Below are positions 33,085-44,952 of a stretch of 64,000 nt of DNA, piece after piece. Position 1 is the first letter of the stretch. Every line of letters starts with the position of its first letter. Under the pieces are notes generated by a model that saw only the letters and a list, made by a program, of their open reading frames with translations, did no database searches and was not told the origin of the DNA. The translations under genes and the position numbers were made by a program. Source of the DNA: Chara braunii (taxonomy: Eukaryota > Streptophyta > Charophyceae > Charales > Characeae); NCBI GenBank assembly GCA_003427395.1, contig BFEA01000203.1:1688911-1752910 (forward strand), written 5' to 3'.

Positions 33085-33610
33085 TAACTGCATAACTTTT
33101 AAAGAATTGAGTTTAACCCCAAAAGGGGGTTTTGAGCTATTTAAATTTTTTGACTTTTTTTTTAATATAATTTGGTTTTAGTCTCGGGTCGCCCTACCAC
33201 ATACTTATATTAATTGATTAGCTTATAAAAGTTTGGCTATAAATCTCAGAAGGGGTCATACAGCCATAAGATTAACTTGACTGTATGACTTCAAAGTTTG
33301 ACTAAATTTCGCACAACTATATGATAAAATTAATTATATGATTTTGAACAGTTAAATTTGATCAGAGAAGGAATCGTCCAACTCTTTTTCTAATTTCATC
33401 GTTTGACCTTGAACGTTAAGGTTGGTCAGAAAAAAGTCGCTCAACTGTATGTTAATTTGGTTTGCCTTTTCTGAAAGTTGGATTGAAATCTCGTAAGAGG
33501 TTGCTTAACTGTTTGTTAATTTGGATGACTTGCATTTGAAAAACTTGACTTGACCTCAAAAGGGTTAATTCAATTGTTTGTGTGTTTTGAGTCGCATGAT
33601 AAAATCAATG
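33085..33610 (+). repeat. Degenerate ~75-bp tandem units in the old LTR
   Basis: Units near AAGTTTGACT, AAATCTCG(T/C)AAGAGG, CAACTGTATGTTAATTTGG repeat about six times. They occupy the position that the ~100-bp hairpin array has in the younger LTRs (before the ~122-bp array). Confidence 0.55.
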
Positions 33611-33839
33611 AAAGATGAGTTCGGTTATGTGTGTATCTTGCGCATAAAAAATTGTTAAGAGTTCAATTACAATGCAATGATCACGTGAAGGAACTACTGA
33701 AGAAACAATGAATCCAAGTCTTATGGTGTGACGAGTTGTGTTTTTGTCGCCAAGTATTAGAGGCTTCGGTAGGGTAATGCATGTTACAGTGAGTTGTTTT
33801 GGGAAGCTTAGGGCATAAGTTAGAGAACCTCGACATCGA

Positions 33840-34200
33840 CTCTGAATTAGCGGGAATTTTAAGGGCCTACTTCCCTAAGGGAGGTTTTGCCATAATATCT
33901 ACTAAACAAAAAAAAATAGTAAAAATAACCAAGTTATGTCCTCAACTTTGAGAAACGTTTTTCACTTTGAGTTAGTAAAAATTTTAGGAGTTTACTTTCA
34001 TCAAAATTTTTGTTAAAACGATTAAGTTAGTTAAATTGCTCATATAAGTTTCTAGTTTGGAATATTTCTATCTTGATTTTGACTCACCGATAATTTTAGA
34101 AGCTTGTTTTGGTTAGGAAAGATGTTGCCAAAATTTATACTAACCTCTTAGAAGAAACAACAGATAAGGTTGAAAAATAGGATTGAGGCACAAAAATTGA
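33840..34200 (+). repeat. Old copy of the ~122-bp hairpin array
   Basis: Three units: 33844-33907 (GAATTAG, GGGAATTTTAAGG, CTTCCCTAAGGGAGG, TTTGCCATAA, CTACTAA), one near 33975-34035 and one near 34080-34150 (GTTGCCAAAATTTATACTAAC). They match 46231-46300 in pattern, and the first still forms TTCCC/GGGAG and TTAG/CTAA pairs. Confidence 0.65.
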
Positions 34201-35600
34201 GTGTACTGTCCGTTAATTTTGAGTGCGACAATGGTGTTTGACCTATATATGGGATATAGATCATTAATTATTTGAAGAAGTTGTGAGTACTCCAATATAT
34301 TCCGTGATAACCTTCAATTTATATCATCAATTAATAACATGTCGATTCACAACCCAATCTTTGTATGATCATGTGCTCTATTATGTTTGAAAGCATGAAT
34401 CGATATATGATATATGATTGAATATATGGAAGAATTTACAAACAAGTTACACATGTGGCCATGATAGTGATTCATGTAACTGTCTACTATTTAAAGAAAT
34501 ATTCAATTTAACCGAATTATGTACGCGCATACACATGAGTTGGGTTTTGAATTGTCGAATGCACAGCACGAGCTGGATCATTGAGGGTGGTTAGGCTGAC
34601 ACCAAACCAAACTAAAAGAATGGTCCATCAACTCAGTGGCATCCTAAACATATAATGGAAGAACGTCATAAAACTCAGAGGAACTTCAATCGCCGATAAT
34701 CGTCCCAGACTGGTCAAAGGAAGCCCCACCACAACGGTCGAATAACATATTATTCAGTAATTTTATCTCGCCAAGGTAAAAACCCTATGATGCTTCTCAG
34801 CCAACACTTGAGAGTTGTGCTCCGCCCCAAAGCCCACAAAGGGTCGCGCGTTTATGGGTAACACATGTTGAGCATATCGATCCCAATAGGGGTAACTCTC
34901 CTTGTCGCATTTTAGTATCATGCCGCAATGTGAGAGGGAGTTAGTGGAAGACCCAAAATTCAGATTTTTTTGCCACATCACCGTCGAAAATGTTGCGAAC
35001 AAGGAATGCAAACTCATAATACAAACATAAAAAAACAAACAGACAATGATTAGTATGCAACACACACCAACCATAATTATTGTATATACAGCGTTACACA
35101 TTATAACCTCGAGTCAACCTTCCAACCTCTATGGTCGATAAACATCTTTAATAGTTTTACCCCTCCTACCATGCGTCGGATCAGCGCACATGCGCTAATC
35201 ACGTTGTTATCCATGTATCTTAGCTAAGGTGGTTGGGACGTATATCACATGCATACGAGAAACACAAGCACATAGGCGTCATTCTTAAGCGCTAAGGTCG
35301 TCTTCATATGACTTTTGAAAAACATGAGTAAATATCATTATAAGGAAACTTACGCTGACAGCATAATACGGTGTCATGAAGACCAATCATGTGTTTACAC
35401 ATGATTAAATATTATGGTGTCATATACACACTAATGTTGTTTTTATGTTGACTTATACCAGTAAACTCCACTTAATATGAATAAGAAAAATTATAAATCG
35501 AAAAAAAAAACACTAGTTGTAAAACTATGGGTATGGGCGAAAATAATGGAAAACAATTCAGGTGGTTAGATTTTTTCAGGTGGTTAGATTTTTTGTCGTA
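34201..35600. other. Stretch without recognised features inside the old LTR
   Basis: AT-rich, no gene recognised. A minus-strand open frame at 34763-35101 has no recognisable motif. Confidence 0.35.
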
Positions 35601-35899
35601 GTTCACTCAAGCTAGGCTACGTTTAGGAGAACAACGCCCCGAGTGACGGTTCACATACGAGGCCGGTTCGGGTGTTAGCCACACATACCCCGATGTTACA
35701 ATGTACAAAAGACGCCTTCAATTGGTTCACCTTTGCTGCGACTGGTAAAAGTCGCCACTGGTTGAGCACTAACTAGGGGAATACGTCTCCCTAGGGATTG
35801 TAACATCTCTCACATGTGCAAGGTAACATTTCTTCACTATCTTTACTTTGACTTTTTTTTAGGTACCCCTTTTGTTTGTTCTTGCAGTACCTTTTTCAT

Positions 35900-36530
35900 T
35901 GTATCTCTTACTTACAATATTTATCATATTAAGTGCGGTTGAGCGTCCGATGTCCACGTCCTTGTATATCATAATGACCCACTTGCACGTTATGAAAGAA
36001 GGCAGAGTAAGAGGACAAATATACTCATGTTAATTTTTCTTCATATCGTCGAGTTACATTTTTTTTTCAACCCCTCACAAGACCCCGCTCACCCTTCCTC
36101 TCATCGATTTTTTTAGCGTACCCTTACCTTCCCTATCCTGCCTTGATTTAACCACTCGGGACCATCACCCATCACCATATTGCTAGGGTGACCTAACTAG
36201 ATAACCTTCACATGCACTCGAGTTGAGCAGAAATATCTGCTAAGCCTTCGTTGGAGCAGATTCACACAAACTCATTGTACGGGTACTAAGGGAGCTAGTT
36301 GAAGTATCAACATGCTACTGTATACTTAGTTGGTAGGTAAGTTGATAGTCGTTGGTAGTCTTAGTGATGCTCATTCATATGCATTTACTAACAAATAAAA
36401 AACGATAGATGAAGGAAAGAGAGAGGGGTCGGGGAGGAGGGAAGTGGAGGGGGAAAACACAAAATAGAGGAAACTTTTTAGAGTTCTCAACACTCACAAG
36501 TGCAGCACACTGCCATGAAATGGAAGAAGA
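35900..36530 (-). repeat. Dispersed repeat R1, copy 4 (inverted)
   Basis: Reverse complement reads GTAAATGCATATGAATGAGC, GAGTATATTTGTCC, CATAACGTGCAAGTGGGTCA in the same order as copies 2 and 3. The C/T-rich tract (36415-36465, as G/A on plus) is also present. Confidence 0.75.
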
Positions 36531-36689
36531 GGGTAATAAGTAGTTGTCGTTACTTACTAACAGGTGTGCGACTAGGTGTGTATGTGTTTGTGTGCACGAT
36601 TAAAAGAAAGAAAAAAAAGAAGGGGTTACTTCGTTTGTTCTTTTTATGATGATATTTTTATTTTATAATGATTATTTGTATGCCTTATG

Positions 36690-37619
36690 TGTGGGTGTGT
36701 TTGCACTGTCAAGTTCGTTGTACGAAATTCTATAAAACGACAAATGATTGTACCTGATTATTTCGTTGGGCTTTTTTTGACTCATCCAGAGAGTGAACCC
36801 CACATTTCGATCAGGATATAATTGACTAATGGATAAGGACTCACCACCTGACCTAGAGTTAGTACCCCTGAGAAAAGTGGTAGACTCTACTCTACTCACA
36901 CCAACCTTACAATCGAAGAAGATTGTTGGTTCAAAACCCTGATAAATAACTTATATATATATGTATATGTGTATTGTCAAGTTCGCTGTATAAAACTCAA
37001 AAAAAAAAATATTGTGTCAAACAATTTTATCAGACGTTCAGGAGGTTGCACCTGTCAGTCTGTCCAGGATGCATGTGACTGATAGATTAGGACTCACAAC
37101 TTTACCTAAGCTTAACACCTTTGAGAAAAGTAACAGACTCTGCTTACACTGACTCTGCGATCCAAGCATAGTGTTGGGTTAAACCCCTCACAAAGAACAT
37201 GTGTGTGTATATTTTTTTTATGTGTATGTTACTCACACCAACTCTGCAATCCAAGCACACCATTGGTCGAAAACCTTGACAAATAATATGTGTGTATATG
37301 TATGTGTGTGTCTATTGTCATGCTAAGTTACACAAAACTACAAAAAAACTTAAAAGTGTGATTGTACCAGGCGATTCCACCGGACTTTCACATACTCATC
37401 GGGAGGTCCACTAACTCACCAGGAGTTCCCCCTACAGTATGTCAATGATGCATTTTACTGATGGATAATGACTCCCAACCTGACCCAAAGTTCGCATTCA
37501 TGAGAAAGGTGGTAGATTTTACTCACACCATCTTTGCAATCCTAGTAGACTGTAGGTGCAAGTCTCTGATAATAATATGATTGTGTGTACATATTATGAG
37601 GTTTATCGTACCAAACTCG

Positions 37620-37658
<39 letters not shown>

Positions 37659-38340
37659 GTACCATATTATTTTGTTGGAGTTTCAATGAATCATCAAAAG
37701 TTTGAACCCCAACAACTTGCCCAGGATGAATTTCATTGATGTACAAGGAATCGCCACTTGAACCGAAGTAAGCAACCTTTAGAAAATTGGTGGCCTGTAC
37801 TCGCACCAACATGAGTCATGATCCTTCCTTTTGGGTTATACGAGCACACATCATGCTCATTGGTGTCAGGAAAGTTACTGCTACAACATCAACTTTCTTA
37901 CTAAATTCGGGGTATGTCTGAACAATATACCTTTTGTACTCATATGAGAAAGTTTTTCAAAGCCTCAAGAGAGTCAAAGTTTGAAAAAAAATTATCTTAT
38001 AACCAGAATCATTGTGTTCGGGATGTAATTCAAACAGACTCTTGGTCACAATTCCTAACAATACTATATGTGTATGTCTTGTCAATTTTATTATACATAA
38101 AAAAAAAAACAGATAACAAATTTAATTGTATCATATTTTTACAAACTCATCAGGTTGAACCCCAATAACCTGACCAGGATGCATTTGAGTGATGGATAAG
38201 GACTTATCACCTGACCCAAAGTTCGTACCATTTTAAAAAATTGTAAACTTTCTTAACACAAGACCTACAATCTCGATTAATTGTTGATTCAAACACATTA
38301 CAAGAATGCGATAGTGTATGTGTATGTTTATACAAATTGT
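36690..38340 (+). repeat. Tandem array of ~250-280-bp units with insertions
   Basis: The motif TGATGGATAAGGACTCACCA recurs in variant form at about 36829, 37080, 37458, 37737 and 38191. Each is preceded by CATCNGGAGGTTGAACCCC-like text and followed by ACCTGACC, GAGAAAAGTGGTAGACTC, CTCACACCAAC, a GGTTCAAAACCCT-like box and TATATG/TGTGTG runs. Extra partial units at 37215-37300 and 37835-38060 upset the spacing. Confidence 0.8.
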
Positions 38341-39348
38341 ACAGTGTGTTCATACATATGATATGGAGTCATTATAAACTTACATGGTACATAAAGTATG
38401 TACGAGATGCTGTAGATAACCTTTTTTTTATTGTAATGCCGATATGAATTTAGACATCAGTCCAGATCAGAGCATCGTGTTGGTTTGAGCGCCCAACTTA
38501 GATGTCGTTAAGGGAACCCGTTTTATGGACTTCTAAAACCTCAAAATATCGAAGTCACAATATCTGAATGAATGTTCCTTGCAAATGAAGGGTCCTCAAA
38601 CATTTTGATAACTAGGTTATAAAAAAACAAGTTAGCAGAATGATAAATACATAAAATTATACAAACAAATATTTAAACTAATAGACTATTGTATTTTTTC
38701 ATCATAACTACTTTTTTTTTTTTTTTACATAATATCTTATTTTATATATCTCTATTTTTTTAATTTCGCATTGCTACTATATTTCTCTTTCAAGTTCTCT
38801 AACAATCGTTTTCTTTTTAAAAAATTATAAGTGAAATAATCATACACAGTAAATACGACAATTATTTAAGATATTAACATAATTTTTTATATATACCTAA
38901 AGACTAATGTTACAATTTTCACTTCCGTTTTCATACGTAGTATTTTATAATTAAAAACTTCAAAATGATATTTCATTAATGCTATTATTCTCGTAATGTT
39001 GTAATGGGAAGCGAATCAAAGACCAACAGAATAATAAAATGTTGGGGGGAAAAAAAACATACAAAGAAAACTGCAAATAAGGAAAATCATTATGCTCATA
39101 AAAACGAAGATTGTATAAATGATCGACTTGTTTGCTTAATTTTATGTCTAATTGTGTATAATATTATATTTAATGAAAATAAAAACGATGGTGTTGGTGA
39201 TTTTGTATTTTTTTTTATTATTATTTTTACAAAATTTAAGTCAATAACTAGGAAAATGTTCGTGGTGGGTTGGGCACCCGGACGTGAGGCCCGGGGTACC
39301 TGGGTGTGTATAAAAAATATATTATATATATATATGCATATATGTATA
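38341..39348. other. AT-rich stretch without recognised features
   Basis: Dense in homopolymers; it ends in a (TA)n tract that abuts family X copy 3. No gene. Confidence 0.45.
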
Positions 39349-39707
39349 TATAGGGTTACCTGACCGAACGTTCGGGGGCCCCCGGGCTGGCCCCCGAACA
39401 TTCGGGCGTCCGGGGTCCCGTTCGGGGGCCGAACACCTCGAGGTTTGGCCCCCGCCAAAAATGTTTTTGGGGTCTAAAAATAAGTTTTTTTTTTCTGAAG
39501 TTTTTTTCTGTGAGTTCTCTCTGGTGTACCCTAAATGCCTATAAATTTTGAAGTCATTCTGCGAAACCAAAAAAACATAAAAAATCGTCAATGATGGGGG
39601 TGTCAAAACCTGCTCGCCCACTCACTATTTTTTTTTTTTTTTTTTTTTTTGAAAGTGTGAATACCCTTACAAGGGTATCCGCCCTTACAATCATTTTTTG
39701 AAAACGT
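39349..39707. mobile_element. Family X copy 3, left part
   Basis: GGGTTACCTGACCGAACGTTCG, then GGCCCCCGAA, TCTAAAAATAAG, ATAAATTTTGAAGTCATTCT and CGCCCACTCACT follow copy 2 closely to about 39640. Then a poly(T), a 35-bp extra copy of the LTR head (39653-39685), and ATCATTTTTTGAAAACGT, where the giant-LTR element is inserted. Confidence 0.85.
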
Positions 39708-41528
39708 TGTCGGTGTGAATACCCTTACAAGGGTATCCGCCCTGGTTTTTGCAAGTGGCAGAAAGTAGTTGGTCTAAAGTTTAAGTATACCGCGCTAGGC
39801 GCGGCTGTGTCTGTGATTATGTTGATTGGGTGGTCGACTACAATAGAGAATGCGTGGGCGCGCAAGTTTAAGGTGCGCGTGATTTCCTCTCTTTGATCAC
39901 AGTTGTGAAACTGGCACGGATGCCGGTCGTTTTGTATTACTATGAATATTATTTATTTTTGATTAAATCAGGATTTAGGAATACCTTTTTACTTTCCTCC
40001 TGGTTAGTACGATTGACGGCTCGGTGAGCAGATATAGATATATGACGGATCCAGGTGATGGGAGATGGCAGATACGGCTAAGTAAGGACAGCCACGACAC
40101 GGTCGGTAGGCCGGCGCGGACTTTCGGTAGCCGTGCGTATAGGCGTAGGCTGAGAAATGGCGCAGGGCGCTTTCGAGGCCCTAAACGACCGCGCCGTATC
40201 ACTTCATTTGGAGTTTCGGGCTTAGTTGTTACAGGCATGGGCTTAGCCCTATAGGTTACGACATTGGATTGACACTACGGAGGTTCGGGGATCGAGACCA
40301 GCGGACACCGGCGCGGCAGCAGCAGAGCATCGAGGAGGGAGCCGATGGGGTTGAGGGCCGTCGGGCTATCCCCTTTGGTTTTGCCATCGGTAGGCGTGAA
40401 AAGCAATGTTGGCATTTTATTTTCCCTTCGTTCGTCATACTCTGACGACTAGAGATCTNTGATTGTTAAACGTATTATTATTATTATTGGTATGCTCCAG
40501 CGCCCCTTTTAACTTGTTACGACGCTAGGCTTAGAGGTCGTCACGACGTTCGAGGACCTTGAGCGCGCGCCTCATATGACTGACCTACCGCATTCCGTGT
40601 GTTCGGAACACCGACGAAGTTTCTCTACTTGGGCTGTTTTGAAACGTGGACCAAGGAGTTCAACGTGTATGCGGGCCACGAGTGATAGGCCCGCTAGGCG
40701 GAAGAAAATCTTGAGTGGCGAGGGTTGTCGCGGATGCACTATCTGTCGGCCAGGGTCTGTCGTGAGAGGTTTGAGTGAGAGCATGGCTTGTGGGACCTGG
40801 TAGATGGTGGGTCGTACCTGAGCGCAGTAATACAGCGTACCGGGGCGAGGACCTTCAACTGTCGCGGCCACTCGTGGGAAAAACCTCCCGCACTTTGACT
40901 TCAAAAGTTCTCATTTGAATATTTGCTACTACTACCGAGGCTGGTACTGGACCCGTTCTTACCCAGGCCACACTTAGGCTTGCAACTGGCCGCATCTGCG
41001 ACCTTGTCGGATGTCGGAGGGGGACTAAGGTGGGGCTTATCTGTTGCAAGGCCGACGTGGTGGCAGGCCCTGCCTTAAAGAGGAGCGGAGAGGCTGGGAC
41101 TGTTAAGCTATCGGACCGGGCCACTGCACCTACCAGGCGCTGCGAGAAGGCAGGAAAGCTGTTGCAGACGGGGAGGAAAGTTGCAATGAGAGGGAACGAA
41201 CCTAGCACGGTTCCAAGCCAGATACGTGCAGCCAGTGGTAGCAGGGCCGAGCTCCTTTGATGGGCCAGTTGCTGTCCCTCCCCTCTGGTTCTCTCCCCCT
41301 ATGAACATCAACAGCCTCTGCTAAGTGTCACTCGAGAGGAGGGGGGAAGACTTAGCCCAGCCGGCCAGATGTATCGGGCGCATTCGGAGGACCGACGGGC
41401 AGCAAAGTAGGGAGGAGCCCCGGACGACCGTCTGCGCTAGGATTAAAGCAGATAGGCAGCGCAAAGGCAAGCAACACAAAGGCAAGCAAGCAGGGGCGAG
41501 CAGCGCAGAAATAGGCAGCGCTGTCGTA

Positions 41529-41554
41529 CCAAATACCCTTACAAGGGTATTTGG
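41529..41554. promoter_or_regulatory. Perfect stem-loop at the LTR head
   Basis: Arms CCAAATACCCTT and AAGGGTATTTGG pair over 12 bp with a 2-base centre, 7 bp inside the LTR start. Shorter versions lie at 39719-39736 (5' LTR), 39661-39678 (extra copy), 59180-59200 (3' LTR, broken) and 20034-20050 (compact LTR). Confidence 0.8.
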
Positions 41555-42649
41555 CGTGTTTTTTTTTTTTTTTTTTCTTTTGCGAATCACACAATACAGT
41601 GTCGCCCGCCTGATGGTGTGCGCGTGAGCGGAAGCATAGGTTCTTGTCAGGGCGAGAGGCGCGCGTGGCGGAGCGGGGTATTGACGGTGAGGTGTAACTG
41701 TACGCTGCCTAGGCGTGCGCAGTGTCACGGGCCGGCGGGACGCGTGACATTTGCCTGTACTTTATATTAAATATTGTTGTGTTAAGTTCTTGTAGGTTCT
41801 GACATTTTGCGTAATTTGGACGTGACGCCGGACTCGATGGTCATCACGGCAGTCGAGGACCTTAAACGTACGGTGGGGATTTTGACCCGCGGTGAGGGAG
41901 GAATATCTGCGGCGGGGCCTTGGCGGGTGTACTGGCCGCCCCGCGGTTTGCTGTGAAAGGTTCGGTGCAAGCGGGCCGTTGGGACCCGCGACCTGGCGGA
42001 CTACGCCCGGGGCGCTATGGCAAGGCCCACCGCGGTACTAAGGCATGTCGTGGGCCATAGGGAACCAGGCCGTGGGCCGGCAGTAGGCCCGCGCCCTGAC
42101 CTGTAGGACGGCCTGTGTGGGGATTGCCCGCTGGGGACCCGAAGGGGCGGCCAACCTTGCCTGGGCGGAGCGAGGGAGAGAGTGTGTATGGTGGGGTGCG
42201 AACCCGGGCGGATAGCAGGCCAGGTGCATGCAAAACAGGCTAATGCGGGGGAGGCGGGCAGCCGTGTGGTAGTAAGTGGAGTAGGCAGGCCGGGCGGCGT
42301 TGAGCGGAGCAGCAGCAGGCCGGCTGATGGGAAGCGGAGCGTCGGGCTGATGAGAGGTGGCTGTCGGGCGCTTGGGCTAGGCGGCACTGAGTGGTTGACG
42401 AGCGGAGCAATAGCGCGAGCGGGTGGCGGACGCCAGCGAGGTGAGGGAACGAAACGGGATAGGGCCCTGCGGCAGATGCATGCGGGTTGGAGAGTGGTCG
42501 GAGCGGAGGAAAAGCAGCCCGGCGGTAGCAGGTGGCGGGGCAGACGGAGGCTGAGACCGTCGAGGCCGGTCATTATCCGGCGAGACTACACAGAGTCGGG
42601 CAGAGGTGGCATAGGAAGGATGAACGGAGCAGGCTGGGGATTGAAAACG

Positions 42650-43640
42650 AACGTGGCCGCATATCTGCGTCGGGTTCACTCAGAAGGAGATGGCAGGAGG
42701 GAGGGCGGGGCGCAATGAAGAATGCGCTGCGCTCTCGATCCGGAACGGATCCGGGTAGGGGAAGGTCCGAGACGGAGGTTTCTGACCATGGCGAACATGA
42801 TGGTATAGTTAGATTAGTGAGGGAGTCAGTAGAAAATGAGCTAATACAGAAAGCTATTGCGCGGAGCCATAGCGGGAAGTGTAGGAGGAGGAAGACGAAG
42901 AGTGAAGGTGCTATAGTTCGGTCGTTTCTCGACCGTTTTCAGCAATCCAAGAAGCTAAGTTGGGGTTTTTAAGGTAGGCGAGTCAGAATCTGCGGTCGGA
43001 TTAGTATGATAGTTAGTAGGATTAGAGGTTAGTGAGAAGGGGTGCGCGCTGAGACATGGTGGAGTTGCGAAGGGAGAGGAAGGAAGAGCGATATCTTGCT
43101 CGATTCCTTACGGAATCAAGCGGGGAAAGGCTCGATTTGGAGGTTTAGGGCCATGCCGAATCCGATGGCACAGTTGGATCTTACGTTGAAGGTGCGGTTC
43201 TGGGTGATAGGGAGGTTGCAGCTGCACCCAAGGGAAAGGGCGATGCACCTGCCCATGTTCTAGGAGAAGATTCGTTTAGTTTTTTTGTTCCTTTATCGAA
43301 CAAACCGAGGGTCAAACTTGCGGTTTTGACCCCGGGCGAATCCGTTTTTAAAGTTAGTTTTAGCTAAGTGTTAGTAAATTAGAAGATAGAGGAAGAAAAG
43401 GATGCGAGAGGCTATGGCGGAGGGGAGAATAACAGGAAAAAAAAATCGGGATGTTAGTCGATTCGTGATGGGATCGGGTGGGGAGAAAGATTGGATAGAG
43501 GTTTCATAGGACTGCGAGTTGGGTGGTAGATTTAGATTTGAGAATAAAGGAGTAACTTGGTTGATGAAGGGAATATGGGTTGCGAGAAGGAGGGAAGCTT
43601 TGCAGTGAGAACGAATCTGGCCGCGTTTTAGTAGAAGATT
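42650..43640 (+). repeat. ~183-bp hairpin array, nested LTR
   Basis: Stem-loops lie at 42737-42751 (GATCCG/CGGATC), 42919-42935 (CGGTCG/CGACCG), 43098-43121 (CTTG, GATTCC/GGAATC, CAAG) and 43284-43304 (TTTGTTC/GAACAAA), with midpoints 183-184 bp apart. Flanking text is degenerate but shared. Weaker remnants follow near 43450 and 43630. Confidence 0.75.
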
Positions 43641-44466
43641 CATCTAGTTTTGCTTATCCCATTGTGAAAACGGCATGAGGCCAGTTGCGGCGCGATGGAC
43701 TTACCTGTTAGCCGGGGAGCCTGAACGGGAGGTTCAATCGATTTTTGTTCCTCCCGACGATCAATGCAGTAGCCGGACCTCCTCTCTCCGTGCACAGGCC
43801 TGAGACGCAGTGTATATCCCCTTGCGTCAGCGGTGGTTTCGTTCGGATCTAGCACATCTGGCTAAGCCAAGGAGAAGGGAGGAGCCGACCCTCAGTGGTT
43901 GCCGGTTTTGCTACGTATTGGTATGTTGAGTTGGCCAGCTGGCTGAAGGGCGAGGGACGAAGTTGTAGTGACTGCAGAGCTCACCCGCTAGCGGGTACCG
44001 TGCATGTGACACCAAGGAGTGGGGTAAAGCCAGCCATAGTGGTTGCGGGACTGTGCGTTAGCAGGAACGCGTGGCCTGTGGGCCAAAACAACAACAGACC
44101 GCGGATGGAGGCGGGCCTGATAGTTTACTGAGCGACGGAGAACGAAGCTGCTGCATTTTTGGTTGCTTTTTGCCGCGTGCGCCGCAGTTTGTCTCAGCTA
44201 TTGGGCAGCAGCAGCGGTTGTTGAGCCTGCTATGGACTGCTGTGGTGTTTGGAGTGTGGCCATCTTAACGCCGGGTGGCCACAGCTACCGCAGAGGGCGA
44301 AGGTAGGGCATAAAGGATAGACACTTGGGTTGCAAAGAAAGGTTGTTGCAGATGCTTGGAGGAGTAGTTGTGAGGGGGGCGCATTGCTGCGATTTGGCGG
44401 TTCGTCAGGAGGGGCTACTATGGCAGTTTGACTTCGCGGACCAAGCTGTTACAGTTGACCGTTATT

Positions 44467-44720
44467 GCGGGGCCCTCAGGCGAAGCTAGGAATCAAGGCC
44501 CTCTCTTGCGAGTCTGAGTGCACCTCTCTTGGATCTGAGAGACTCAATATTTCTCCGTCTGCCCTTCTTACTCTAAGTCTGGTCCTGTTCTGAGAGGACG
44601 GCGGCAGGCGGGATTGCAACCCGTAGGTCTGCGCCAAGGCCTCTGTGGGAGGTTCGCCCCACCGATTGCGGGAGCTCTGCCGGAACTCAGGAGGAGTTCT
44701 GGAGGCAGGGAACCATCAGG
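44467..44720 (+). repeat. Conserved block before the ~100-bp hairpin array (nested LTR)
   Basis: GGGGCCCTCAGG, GCGAGTCTGAGTGCACCTC, GGGATTGCAACCCGTAGGTC, CCACCGATTGCGGGAGCTCT and GGAACTCAGGAG are shared with 50665-50900. The GC-rich, structured text is among the best conserved parts between the two LTRs. GGGATTGCAACCC is a near-palindrome. Confidence 0.7.
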
Positions 44721-44952
44721 TAAAATCACTTAATCTATATAACCCACTACTACCCATGTTTGCCTATCTCCCTGTAATATGATTGCTGTATGCATGAGAT
44801 TGTCCCTTTCAGGACCTAATTAGGCTAAATGGAAGGAACGTGTGAGAGTGAAGCATAAGTTTCTACTTTGTTTTGATTGAAAGCAGACTAAGGAATGAAC
44901 TGGGGGAAGATGGGAGGAAGGCAGGATGCATGCGTTTGACCGGGTCCACCAA

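Larger units (their letters stand above)
29380..35840 (+). mobile_element. Old, diverged giant LTR
   Basis: Three regions match the giant LTR in the same order. At 29430-29600, CTTAGCTCTATCGGTTATGA, GGGATCGAGGCCAG and CCCCCTTGGTTTTG match 59703-59840. At 33845-34160, hairpin-array units are like those at 45861-46440. At 35620-35840, TACCCCGATGTTACA, GACGCC and GGTTCACCTTTGCTGCGACTG match 54150-54210. It is about 6.4 kb long without a clear start or GCTCGACA end. A (GACA)n tract and a probable SINE-like insertion lie inside. Confidence 0.65.

Noticed and set aside
41321-43263. Long Arg/Gly/Pro-rich frames on both strands in the GC-rich LTR
   Set aside because: High GC and few stops in all six frames explain them. 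No frame is conserved between the related LTRs.
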